From CAWBJP01 sp963789165 (GTDB lineage: Bacteria > Actinomycetota > Acidimicrobiia > IMCC26256 > BP-133): a stretch of 64,000 nt of DNA. How positions within the stretch are numbered: the stretch's first letter is position 1; every line of letters begins with the position of its first letter. A program made the translations under genes and the position numbers. Of this stretch, positions 17,123 to 24,372 are shown piece after piece. Under the pieces are notes generated by a model that saw only the letters and a program-made list of their open reading frames with translations, was not told the origin of the DNA and ran no database searches. The stretch is from assembly GCA_963789165.1 (NCBI GenBank), contig CAWBJP010000009.1, positions 62,001-126,000 of the forward strand. Direction: 5' to 3'.

Positions 17123-17446
17123 TCAACCGATGAACTGGGCGATCTCGGCCATGAGCTGGGTCTTGTTCCGTGCTCCCACCAGCCGCTTCTCGAGCGAGCC
17201 CTTGGAGAAGAGCATGAGGGTGGGGATGCTCATGACCTCGTAGCGCCGGGCCGTATCGGGGTTGTCGTCCACGTTGAGCTTGACGATGGTGATCTTGCCC
17301 GTGTGCTCCTTGGCGATCTCCTCGAGCACGGGGGCGATCATCTTGCAGGGGCCGCACCACTCGGCCCAGAAGTCGACGAGGACGGGCACGTCGGAACCGT
17401 TGACGGTCTCGTCGAAGAGGGCATCGGTGAGGGTGATGATGGCCAC
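17123..17446 (-). CDS. trxA: Thioredoxin
   Basis: Disulfide reductase, 107 residues. The active site is WCGPCK with Cys31 and Cys34. PVLVDFWAEWCGPCK, the cis-proline segment YEVMSIPTLMLF and the closing VGARNKTQL match canonical thioredoxin 1. GTG 17446 is preceded by AAAGGA with good spacing. Longer in-frame sequence upstream lacks family character. It is reduced by TrxB, encoded beyond the IS110 remnant. A -10-like TAAGAT at 17473-17478 on the minus strand lies 27 nt before the start. Confidence 0.95.
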   Translation of the reverse strand: MAIITLTDALFDETVNGSDVPVLVDFWAEWCGPCKMIAPVLEEIAKEHTGKITIVKLNVDDNPDTARRYEVMSIPTLMLFSKGSLEKRLVGARNKTQLMAEIAQFIG

Positions 17447-17769
17447 GTCATTCCTTTCCGCAGGGACACAACATCTTATTCGTTCCCCTGGAAACGCTTC
17501 CCTCACGCCTGCCATTCCACCCGCGGCCGTCGCATCACCCTCGTGAGGAAAGGCAACGACGCAATGAGGGATGTGGGGGGCCGGGTCGTCGTGGCGCATT
17601 CATCGGCGCGTCGCATGGGGGTTGTGTTGTCTGCGTGGTTGAAAAGTTGATTCTGTGCTTCCGCAGGGACAGTGGGGGTACCTCCGGAAGCACAGTTCCG
17701 AAGTCCGCCCGCCGCCCGTCCACTCCCTACCCCCTTCATCGCGTTCTTCCTGCCTGCTAGAAGAGCGCC
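17447..17769. promoter_or_regulatory. Divergent intergenic region between trxA and amidohydrolase
   Basis: About 320 nt without a convincing gene. It holds a probable trxA -10 element (TAAGAT, minus strand, 17473-17478) and, close to the amidohydrolase, a perfect 11-bp inverted repeat CTGTGCTTCCG / CGGAAGCACAG with a 21-nt loop. In related genomes parA and parB lie between trxA/cwlM and rsmG; neither is present here. Confidence 0.45.
17653..17695. repeat. 11-bp inverted repeat, related to the hairpin after dciA
   Basis: The arms are 17653-17663 and 17685-17695. The left side reads CTGTGCTTCCGCAG, one base different from CTGTGCTCCCGCAG at 27010-27023, which also forms an inverted repeat. It is not followed by a T tract, so it is not a classical terminator. 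The two copies suggest a small dispersed palindromic element. Confidence 0.6.
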
Positions 17770-19008
17770 ATGCTCCGTGTCGACGCTGACCTCCTCATCC
17801 CCGGGCGGGGCGCCCCCGTCCCCGACGGCACCGTGGTGGCCGACGGTGACACCATCACCTACGCCGGCCCGGCGGCGGGCGTGCCTGCCGGATCGCCGGC
17901 CGGTATCCGGGTGCCGATTGTCATGCCCGGCCTGTGGGACTGCCACGGCCACTTCCTGGGCGTGCGGCGCGCCTCCCTGGACGACATCGCCCATGACCCG
18001 GTGGCGGTGGCCGCGGCCCGGATCACGGCCGACGCCCGCCTCGCCCTCGACGCCGGCTTCACCAGCGTGCGCGAACCCGGCGGCCTCGGCCTCCACCTGG
18101 CCCGGGTGATCGACGAAGGCATCATCCCCGGACCCCATGTGTACGCCGCCGGGGCCATCCTCTCCACCACCGGGGGCCACGGTGACCTCCACTCGCTCCC
18201 GTTGCGGTGGGTGGGGGACGTCTGCCACGAGCATCGGGGCCTGTGGCACTGCGACGGCGTGGCCGAGTGCCTGAAGGCGGTGCGGGTGCAGCTCCGGATG
18301 GGTGCCCGCCTGATCAAGGTGTGCACCTCGGGTGGCGTCTCCTCCGAGCTCGATCACCCGCTCCACCAGCAGTTCTCCGACGAGGAGCTGCGCGCCATCG
18401 TGGAAGAGGCGGGCCGGGCGGAGCGGGTGGTGGCGGCCCACTGCCACGGCAAGGCTGGCATCATGGCCGCGCTGCGCGCCGGGGTGCGCACCGTCGAGCA
18501 CGGCAGCTACCTGGACGAGGAGGCAGTGGCAGCCATGCTCGAGACGGGGGCGGTCCTGGTCCCCACCCGCTTCGTGGTCGAGCGGCTGCTGGCCATGAAG
18601 GATGCGCTGCCCGACTATGTGGACCGCAAGGTCCGGGCCCTGGCCGACCGCCATCAGGAGTCGCTGGAGCTGGCCATCCGCTCCGGAGTGCCCATCGCCC
18701 TGGGGACCGATTCCTTCACCAGCGGTGCCGGCAGCGCCGTGCCCTGGGGCCACAACGGCGAGGAGCTCACCCATCTGGTGGCGGCCGGACTGTCTCCCCT
18801 GGCCGCCATCGAGGCGGGCACCGCCGCCGCGCCTGCCACCCTGGGCCCCCAGGCGCCGCGCTCCGGTCTGCTGGCTGAAGGCTACGACGCCGACCTCATC
18901 GCCCTGGCCGCCGATCCGCTCGCCGACGTGACCGTGCTCGCCGACCCCGCCAACGTCACCCACGTGTGGAAGGGCGGCGTGGCCATGAAATCGCCGGTGG
19001 CGCTCTAA
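17770..19008 (+). CDS. Amidohydrolase family protein (imidazolonepropionase/prolidase-like)
   Basis: The protein has 412 residues. It is a metal-dependent hydrolase of the amidohydrolase superfamily with all expected ligands: PGLWDCHGHFLG (HxH on strand 1), IKVCTSGG with the bridging Lys, VVAAHCHGK and VRTVEHGSYL (two His), and ALGTDSF with the catalytic Asp. The closing GLLAEGYDADLIALAADPL is typical of this superfamily. Relatives hydrolyse dipeptides with C-terminal Pro/Arg or cyclic amides; the substrate here is unknown. It is inserted where parAB would stand and runs against the rsmG gene, with which it overlaps by 4 nt at the 3' ends. Confidence 0.85.
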   Translation: MLRVDADLLIPGRGAPVPDGTVVADGDTITYAGPAAGVPAGSPAGIRVPIVMPGLWDCHGHFLGVRRASLDDIAHDPVAVAAARITADARLALDAGFTSVREPGGLGLHLARVIDEGIIPGPHVYAAGAILSTTGGHGDLHSLPLRWVGDVCHEHRGLWHCDGVAECLKAVRVQLRMGARLIKVCTSGGVSSELDHPLHQQFSDEELRAIVEEAGRAERVVAAHCHGKAGIMAALRAGVRTVEHGSYLDEEAVAAMLETGAVLVPTRFVVERLLAMKDALPDYVDRKVRALADRHQESLELAIRSGVPIALGTDSFTSGAGSAVPWGHNGEELTHLVAAGLSPLAAIEAGTAAAPATLGPQAPRSGLLAEGYDADLIALAADPLADVTVLADPANVTHVWKGGVAMKSPVAL

Positions 19009-19613
19009 AACCGGGGGCGTTTGGCCGGGATCCCGACCCGGCGGGGCCAGCGGTCGTCCGCCCGCACTTTCTCCAGGCGGGCGAAGCGGAAACCCTCTGC
19101 CCCACAGGCCTGCGCCGGACCCAGCCCCAGGTCGGCCAGTGCCTCCTCCGGCCAGCGGCTCGACGCCTCCGGTTCCTCCGGAGGCTCGCTCACCACGAGG
19201 TGGCCGCCGAGACGGAGGAAGCCCACGGCACATTCGGCGGTCACCGCCGGGGTGCCGAACGATCGGGCCACCACCACGTCGAAGGCGTCCCGCCGGTCCG
19301 GGTGGCGGCCGGCGCTCTCCGCCCGTTCCTCGACCACCTCGACCCGGTCCCCGAAACCCAGGTCGGCGGTCACCTGCCGCAAAAAGCGGCACCGGCGCTC
19401 GGCCGAGTCCAACAGGACCACCCGCCAGGTCGGGTGCTCGCCGGCCAGCACCAGGCCGGGCACGCCCCCGCCACTGCCGAGGTCCAGCACCCGGCTGGCC
19501 GCCTCAGGCAGGCAGGCTCCCATCGCCCGAGCGTGTTCGACGTGTCGATCGAGCGGGCCGGGGCCGAGAAACCCCTGCTCCTGGGCCTGCGCCAGGATCT
19601 CTGCGATCTTCAG
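19005..19613 (-). CDS. rsmG: 16S rRNA (guanine527-N7)-methyltransferase RsmG
   Basis: SAM-dependent methylation of G527 in 16S rRNA. The SAM motif is VLDLGSGGGVPGLVLA; VVLLDSAERRCRFLR, FDVVVARSF and the closing KVRADDRWPRRVGIPAKRP match the family. The only canonical start is the ATG at 19523, only 13 residues before the SAM motif. The upstream in-frame sequence ILAQAQEQGFLGPGPLDRHVEHA looks like the family's N-terminal helix with the conserved His, and no ATG, GTG or TTG lies there. I therefore favour the CTG at 19613, overlapping the jag TGA as CTGA (202 residues). The short N-terminal domain is otherwise unusual. Confidence 0.82.
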   Translation of the reverse strand: MKIAEILAQAQEQGFLGPGPLDRHVEHARAMGACLPEAASRVLDLGSGGGVPGLVLAGEHPTWRVVLLDSAERRCRFLRQVTADLGFGDRVEVVEERAESAGRHPDRRDAFDVVVARSFGTPAVTAECAVGFLRLGGHLVVSEPPEEPEASSRWPEEALADLGLGPAQACGAEGFRFARLEKVRADDRWPRRVGIPAKRPRF

Positions 19614-20593
19614 AGCGCCCGGATCACGACCCGGCGGCGCGGTTCCTCGCCCTCGGAGATGGTGCCCACGCCTTCGATCTCGTTGACCGTGTCGTGGACC
19701 ACCTTGCGGTCCATGGGCGACATGGGCTCGAACACCTGGTCACGGCCCGATTCGAGGGCCCGTTCGGCCGCTTGGCGGACGAACACGGCCAACGCCTCGT
19801 GGCGCCGGGCCCGGTAACCACCCACATCGACGTGGACGCGGGCGCCGTGGCCGCCGATCCGGCGCTGGAGCGCGGTCCGCACCAGTTCCTGGACGGCATC
19901 CAGGGTGGCCGCCTTCTGGCCGATGAGCAGCCCGAGGTCGGACCCGGTGATCTCCACTTTCACGTCGTCGTCGCCATCGGCCTCGGCGGTGACCGTGGCC
20001 TTCAGGCCGAAGCGCTCGATCAATCCCTGAGTGAAGCGCTCCGCCAACTCGACCTGTTCGGACAACGGCACGTCGGATCCGCTCACGGCGATTTCCTCCC
20101 CCTCGGTGGCAGTGGTGCTGGTCGTGGTGGCCGCCGTCGGGCGGGGCCTCCGGTCACGGTCACGGTCACGGTCGCGGGACCGGCTGCGCTGGCGTTGCCC
20201 GTCCCGCGGGCGCCCTTCACGACCTTCCTCGCCGGGCGACGACCGTGGCCGGCCGCCCTCCCGGCTCGGCTCCGATCGGCCTTCGGCCTGATCCGAGGCG
20301 CCGGCCCCTGGCCGCGCGCCGCCGCCACCACGGGACCGACCCCCCTCCGATCGGCCTCCCTGGGGCCGGCCCTCAGAGCGGGGCCCGGACCGCCGTCTCC
20401 GGTCCGGCTTCTCCCGGGAGATCGGCTTGATCCGGGCCCGGATCCGGGCTGTCCCGGTCAGCCTGCCCAGGAAGCCACGGCGCGGTTCCTCCAGGACCTC
20501 GTATTCGACGTCCGCCTCCTCCACCCCGAGTTGATCGAGGGCGGTATCGAGCGCCTCGGCAATCGTCCTTCCGGTGACCTCCACCCACTCCAT
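19610..20593 (-). CDS. jag: Jag/KhpB RNA-binding protein
   Basis: The protein has 327 residues from the ATG at 20593. The Jag_N domain is residues 1-50 (WVEVTGRTIAEALDTALDQLG, EEPRRGFLG). A long Arg/Gly/Ser/Glu-rich disordered linker with an RD-dipeptide run fills residues 70-175. A KH domain (ITGSDLGLLIGQKAATLDAVQELV) and an R3H domain (YRARRHEALAVFVRQAAERALESG, with MSPMDRKVVHDTV) follow. KhpB binds RNA and in Gram-positives influences division and elongation. It lies 10 nt downstream of yidC in the standard yidC-jag-rsmG order. Confidence 0.9.
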   Translation of the reverse strand: MEWVEVTGRTIAEALDTALDQLGVEEADVEYEVLEEPRRGFLGRLTGTARIRARIKPISREKPDRRRRSGPRSEGRPQGGRSEGGRSRGGGGARPGAGASDQAEGRSEPSREGGRPRSSPGEEGREGRPRDGQRQRSRSRDRDRDRDRRPRPTAATTTSTTATEGEEIAVSGSDVPLSEQVELAERFTQGLIERFGLKATVTAEADGDDDVKVEITGSDLGLLIGQKAATLDAVQELVRTALQRRIGGHGARVHVDVGGYRARRHEALAVFVRQAAERALESGRDQVFEPMSPMDRKVVHDTVNEIEGVGTISEGEEPRRRVVIRAL

Positions 20594-20603
20594 GGAACCA
20601 GTC

Positions 20604-21608
20604 CTAACGCCGGCGTCGTTTGGGTCGGGGTCGCGACCCGGATGGCTGTGCCCGGCCGAAGTTCTCAGGGCTCTGCGCCTTGCCGTCCCCGGCGGCCGCG
20701 TCCTTCCCCGGAGTCTTACCCGGTCTGTCGTTCTTTCCGTCCTTGCCGTCGGTCCCGTCACCCGGGGTCCGGCTCTTCGGGTCCTGGGTCTTCGGGGGGT
20801 TCCTCAGGCTGGTCTTCGGCGGCTGGGCCGCCTTGGCTGGACCCGCCGCACCGTTCCCGCCCGCCGGTGCCTCGTCAGGCATCAGGTGGCCGTAGATGAG
20901 GGCCTGCTGACCGATCTGCCAGGCGTTGGAGACCAGGAAGTAGAGCACCACCCCGGAGGGCAGGCTGAACGAGATGAAGGCGAACATGATCGGGAAGATC
21001 TTGCCCATCATCGCCATCTGGGGGTTGGTCTGGGTCGCACGGCTCTGCGTCTGCTTGAACTGCACGTAGCCGGTGATCACGACCAGGGCGATGAGCAGGA
21101 AGTAGGGCAGGGCGTCAGTGAAGCCGTTGTGGGCCTCGCTGGCCGCCTTGGAGAGGTCCATGCCCAGGAATTGCAGGCCCTTGATGTTGTCCTTCGCGCA
21201 GGCCACGCCCTTCTCGATGGCATCGCCACAAAACGCCTCGTACAACTTGGAACCCGACGGGATGTGCTTGAAGGGGTCGCGGAGGACGGCGAAGAGAGCG
21301 AAGAAGATCGGCATCTGGGCTACAAGGGGGAGACACCCGGCCACCGGGTTGATCTTGTTCTCCTTGTAGTACTTCATGACTTCTTCGTTTTGCTTCTGTC
21401 TGTCGTCCTTGTACTGGGCCTGGATCCGCTTGATCTCGGGCGCGGCCTGGGTCATCTTCAGCTGCGAGCGGGCCTGCTTGGCGGTGAGGGGGAACAGCAC
21501 CAGCCGCACCACCACCGTGAGCCCGATGATGGCCACGCCGTAGGAGGGGACGAGGCCATAGAAGAACGCCAGGACCGAGCCCATCCCGTCGAGCAGGCTG
21601 TTCCACAC
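20604..21608 (-). CDS. yidC: Membrane protein insertase YidC
   Basis: The protein has 334 residues and inserts and folds membrane proteins with or without SecYEG. The helices are GVAIIGLTVVVRLVLFPLTAKQARS (with the conserved Arg in the groove), GCLPLVAQMPIFFALFAVL, ALPYFLLIALVVITGYVQF and the paired helices MGKIFPIMFAFISFSLPSGVVLYFLVSN. The length without an N-terminal periplasmic domain is the Gram-positive form. The C-terminal 80 residues are Lys/Pro/Gly-rich and disordered (KTSLRNPPKTQDPKSRTPGDG), as in other actinobacteria, and may bind ribosomes. Confidence 0.93.
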   Translation of the reverse strand: MWNSLLDGMGSVLAFFYGLVPSYGVAIIGLTVVVRLVLFPLTAKQARSQLKMTQAAPEIKRIQAQYKDDRQKQNEEVMKYYKENKINPVAGCLPLVAQMPIFFALFAVLRDPFKHIPSGSKLYEAFCGDAIEKGVACAKDNIKGLQFLGMDLSKAASEAHNGFTDALPYFLLIALVVITGYVQFKQTQSRATQTNPQMAMMGKIFPIMFAFISFSLPSGVVLYFLVSNAWQIGQQALIYGHLMPDEAPAGGNGAAGPAKAAQPPKTSLRNPPKTQDPKSRTPGDGTDGKDGKNDRPGKTPGKDAAAGDGKAQSPENFGRAQPSGSRPRPKRRRR

Positions 21609-21627
21609 GTTGAATCGACCTTCCCTG

Positions 21628-21900
21628 TCAGGCCGTCGGCACGGCGGAGTGGGCTGTCATCTCGGGGGGCGCCGCTCGCCCCACCGGGGGGACGGGATCG
21701 GCGCCGAACCCCGCCCACGGATGGCACCGGGCCAGCCGACGGAGAGTGAGCCACGTGCCCCGCATCGCTCCGTGGCTGGATAGCGCCTCGAGAGCGTAGG
21801 CCGAGCAGGTCGGTTCGTAACGGCACCAGCGGGGCGCGCCGGCGCGGGCGAAGCGGTAGGCACGGACGGGCACGGACAGGATCCGGGCGGCCAGGCTCAC
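21628..21900 (-). CDS. yidD: Membrane protein insertion efficiency factor YidD
   Basis: The protein has 90 residues. The family signature is RYEPTCSAYALEALSSHGAM followed by RLARCHPWAGFGADPVP, with the three conserved cysteines. The N-terminal amphipathic helix is ARILSVPVRAYRFARA. The GTG at 21900 overlaps the rnpA TGA as GTGA, so translation is coupled. It lies 19 nt before yidC. Confidence 0.92.
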   Translation of the reverse strand: MSLAARILSVPVRAYRFARAGAPRWCRYEPTCSAYALEALSSHGAMRGTWLTLRRLARCHPWAGFGADPVPPVGRAAPPEMTAHSAVPTA

Positions 21901-22355
21901 TGCGGCCTCCCGGCCAGGAGCTCCCCGACGGCGGCATCGAGTTCCGCGAATGACACCGTGGCGGCCTCCCGCCCGGCTCCCACGAGATAGGCGGCGCCCG
22001 GCTGGAGGTACGTCCGGTGCCGGGCGACGCTGGCCCTCAGGCGCCGGCGCACCCGGTTCCGGGAGACGGCTCCACCCACCTTCCGACCCACGGCGTAGGC
22101 CACCCTCGGAGGGATGTTCTCCTCGCCGGCAAGAGAGGCGAGCGAAACAGAACCCCGCCGGCGCCGGGGGGCGGCGGCCAGGGCTGCAAACGTGGACCGA
22201 TCGCGGACGCGCCAGGTCAGGCGGTCAGCTTGTGCCGGCCCTTGACGCGCCGCGCCTTGATGACGGCCCGGCCCGCCCGGGTCGACATCCGGGCCCGGAA
22301 CCCGTGGGTCCGCATGCGCTTGCGCTTTTTGGGCTGGAAGGTTCGCTTCACCCAT
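21897..22355 (-). CDS. rnpA: Ribonuclease P protein component, with extended N-terminus enclosing rpmH
   Basis: Protein subunit of RNase P for tRNA 5' maturation. The core (last 107 residues) holds RVAYAVGRKVGGAVSRNRVRRRLRAS, the RNR signature. From the core back to 22355 the frame contains no ATG, GTG or TTG. The choices are therefore CTG 22220, which overlaps the rpmH TGA, or ATG 22355, which stands behind GAGGAG and 4 nt before the rpmH GTG. The ATG gives 152 residues with a Pro/Ala/Gly-rich extension of about 46 residues encoded on top of rpmH. Thermus species use exactly this nested arrangement. The enzyme core is certain; the start is inference. Confidence 0.85.
   Translation of the reverse strand: MGEANLPAQKAQAHADPRVPGPDVDPGGPGRHQGAARQGPAQADRLTWRVRDRSTFAALAAAPRRRRGSVSLASLAGEENIPPRVAYAVGRKVGGAVSRNRVRRRLRASVARHRTYLQPGAAYLVGAGREAATVSFAELDAAVGELLAGRPQ
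22217..22351 (-). CDS. rpmH: Ribosomal protein L34
   Basis: The protein has 44 residues: VKRTFQPKKRKRMRTHGFRA, then MSTRAGRAVIKARRVKGR and HKLTA, a textbook L34. The GTG at 22351 follows GAGGAGATCATGG, whose SD also serves the ATG at 22355 in the rnpA frame. It is the first gene of the leftward operon rpmH-rnpA-yidD-yidC-jag-rsmG. The whole coding sequence is nested in another frame of the extended rnpA. Confidence 0.97.
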   Translation of the reverse strand: MKRTFQPKKRKRMRTHGFRARMSTRAGRAVIKARRVKGRHKLTA

Positions 22356-22698
22356 GATCTCCTCGACGAGCGCCCGAAACGGACCTTCCGCTCGCGTGCG
22401 ACGGTCCGGGCGTCCCGGCGCGCAGCAGTGTAGCGGGCGCCCACGAGGCCGGGAAGAAACCGGCCCCGCTGGGACCCCGAGGCGCTTGAGTGCCATCCGA
22501 ACCGGTGTTACGTTGACGGTTCCGCCTCGTCCCACCCCACCGGAACCCTCGGTTTCGGCGGGGACCCCGGGCTTCGAGGTGGTTACTTCCCCGCCAGCCT
22601 GGTCCTTCTTTGACGCGCCCTGTGGCGGGATTCCGTGGACGACTGCACCCCTTCTTTGCCCTCGTTGTCCACACGTGTGGAAGCTTCTGTGGATAAAC
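22356..22698. promoter_or_regulatory. rpmH/dnaA divergent region with DnaA boxes
   Basis: About 340 nt without a gene between the leftward rpmH operon and dnaA. Two perfect-type DnaA boxes lie just before dnaA: TTGTCCACA at 22665-22673 and TGTGGATAA (reverse of TTATCCACA) at 22688-22696. A weaker CGTGGATAG overlaps the start codon. TCCACACGTGTGGA at 22668-22681 is a 14-bp palindrome that overlaps the first box. This fits DnaA autoregulation and possibly a second origin box cluster. Confidence 0.75.
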
Positions 22699-24114
22699 GT
22701 GGATAGATCAAGCACGACCGAGGCAGCCGAGCATCTGTGGCAGCGCGGGGCTGGTCCCCTGCGATCCCAGCTGGGAGATGCCTGCTGGCGCATGTGGCTC
22801 GAAGGCGTCTGTCCCATTGCCTTCGAGGACGGCGTCCTGCGCCTGGCGGTGCCCAGCACCCTGGCCCGTCAGCGCATCGAGGCCACCTACAGCGCCGCCA
22901 TCCAGGACGTGTTGTACGAGGAGACGGGTGAGGAGGTCGACCTCGACCTCGTCGTGCTCACCGCGCCCCGCTCCGGACCGGCCCTCGCCGAGGTTCTCGA
23001 GCTCCTTCCTGACGCTGAAGTCGAAGACGGAGTGAAACCGGTGCCCAACCTTCGGGACGAGACGCGCGGGGGCGAGTCGGGCCACGCCCTCAACCCCCGC
23101 TACACCTTCGAGCAGTTCGTGATCGGGGCGTCCAACCGCTTCGCGCATGCCGCCGCGCTCTCCGTGGCGGAGAAACCGGCCCGGTCCTACAACCCGCTGT
23201 TCATCTACGGGCAGTCCGGCCTGGGCAAAACCCACCTGCTCCATGCCATCGGGCATCACGTGGCCCAGATGTTCCCCCACAAGCGGGTGCGTTACGTCTC
23301 CACCGAGACGTTCATGAACGAGTTCGTGGAGATGATCCGGACCAACGCCCGGGCGGAGTTCAAACGGTCGTACCGGGAAGCCGACCTGCTCCTCGTCGAC
23401 GACGTGCAGTTCATGCAGAACCACGAACGCCTTCAGGAGGAGTTCTTCCACACCTTCGACTCGCTCCACGGTTCCGGCGGCCAGATCGTCCTCTCCTCCG
23501 ACCGCTCACCCAAGGCGATGTCGGCGCTCGAGGACCGGCTTCGCACCCGTTTCGAGTGGGGTCTGCTGACCGACATCCAGCCCCCCGAGTTCGAGACCCG
23601 TCTGGCCATCCTCCGGCACAAGGCCCGGTCGCAGGGTTTCATCCAGGTTCCCGACGACGTCCTGTCGTTCATCGCCACCCACATTGCCGACAACGTCCGG
23701 GAGCTCGAAGGGGCCCTCATCCGGGTGGCGGCCTACTCCAGCCTGTCCCGGGCCCCGGTGACCGAACAGCTGGCCATGGAGGTCCTGGCCGACCTTCTCC
23801 AGTCACCGTGTTCCCGGGTCATCACGCCCCAGGTCATCCTGGAAGAGACGGCCAAGATGTTCGGCTGGACCATCGAGGAGCTGTGCGGCAAGAGCCGCCG
23901 CCGGCCCCTGGTTACCGCCCGCCAGATCGGCATGTACGTGTTCCGTGAGCTCACGGACTACAGCTACCCCCAGATCGCCCGGGAGTTTGGTGGCCGGGAC
24001 CACACCACGGTCATGCACGCGGTGGAGAAGATCACCGCCCTCATCGCCGAGCGCCGGCAGATCTACGAGCAGGTGACCGAGCTCATCAACCGGATCAAGA
24101 CCGGTGACACCTGA
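22699..24114 (+). CDS. dnaA: Chromosomal replication initiator DnaA
   Basis: The protein has 471 residues. Domain I is residues 1-85 (LRSQLGDACWRMWLEGVCPIAF). A short acidic domain II follows. The AAA+ domain III starts at NPRYTFEQFVIGASNRFAHAAA, with Walker A GQSGLGKTHLLHAIG near residue 172, Walker B ADLLLVDDVQFM and sensor motifs (VLSSDRSPK, LRTRFEWGL). Domain IV carries the DNA-binding signature FGGRDHTTVMHAVEKI. GTG 22699 begins within a run of DnaA boxes. Longer in-frame sequence upstream passes through the promoter and lacks family character. It binds the boxes of the adjacent origin and loads the helicase. Confidence 0.96.
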   Translation: MDRSSTTEAAEHLWQRGAGPLRSQLGDACWRMWLEGVCPIAFEDGVLRLAVPSTLARQRIEATYSAAIQDVLYEETGEEVDLDLVVLTAPRSGPALAEVLELLPDAEVEDGVKPVPNLRDETRGGESGHALNPRYTFEQFVIGASNRFAHAAALSVAEKPARSYNPLFIYGQSGLGKTHLLHAIGHHVAQMFPHKRVRYVSTETFMNEFVEMIRTNARAEFKRSYREADLLLVDDVQFMQNHERLQEEFFHTFDSLHGSGGQIVLSSDRSPKAMSALEDRLRTRFEWGLLTDIQPPEFETRLAILRHKARSQGFIQVPDDVLSFIATHIADNVRELEGALIRVAAYSSLSRAPVTEQLAMEVLADLLQSPCSRVITPQVILEETAKMFGWTIEELCGKSRRRPLVTARQIGMYVFRELTDYSYPQIAREFGGRDHTTVMHAVEKITALIAERRQIYEQVTELINRIKTGDT

Positions 24115-24372
24115 TGCCCCTCTCGCGCGCTCCGGCGTCAGCCGTGCTCATACGGCGCGGTAGGTTCCTGTGGGAAACGTTGTGGATAGCTGGGGACAAC
24201 CCGGCGCCGCCTGGGTGCTTTCCCACGGGTCCCGTCTGGCGCGAGGATGCGCTCCTGTTGTTCTGTGGAGAACCGACCCTCAACCATATGTGCTCTGAGC
24301 AGGGACGATGATGGGTTGTTCACAATCCACAGGCCTACTACCAACTACTAGGAACTCAACAGGAGGAAAGGG
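24115..24372. other. oriC: Chromosomal origin of replication (oriC)
   Basis: Gene-free region between dnaA and dnaN. DnaA-box-like 9-mers: TGTGGGAAA 24169-24177, TGTGGATAG 24181-24189, TGGGGACAA 24191-24199, TTTCCCACG 24219-24227, TGTGGAGAA 24264-24272 and TTGTTCACA 24316-24324, with a weak CAATCCACA at 24323-24331. CCTACTACCAACTACTAGG follows at 24334-24352. On the complementary strand this gives repeated 3'-GAT triplets, the DnaA-trio type element next to a DnaA box. Position and box density are the standard actinobacterial oriC. Confidence 0.88.

Noticed and set aside
17488..17502. GGAAACGCTTCC in the trxA upstream region, resembling LacI-type operators
   Set aside because: Imperfect symmetry, single copy and no LacI-family regulator nearby.
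17503..19392. 629-codon minus-strand frame across the amidohydrolase
   Set aside because: Antisense to a gene with all metal ligands; no family resemblance.
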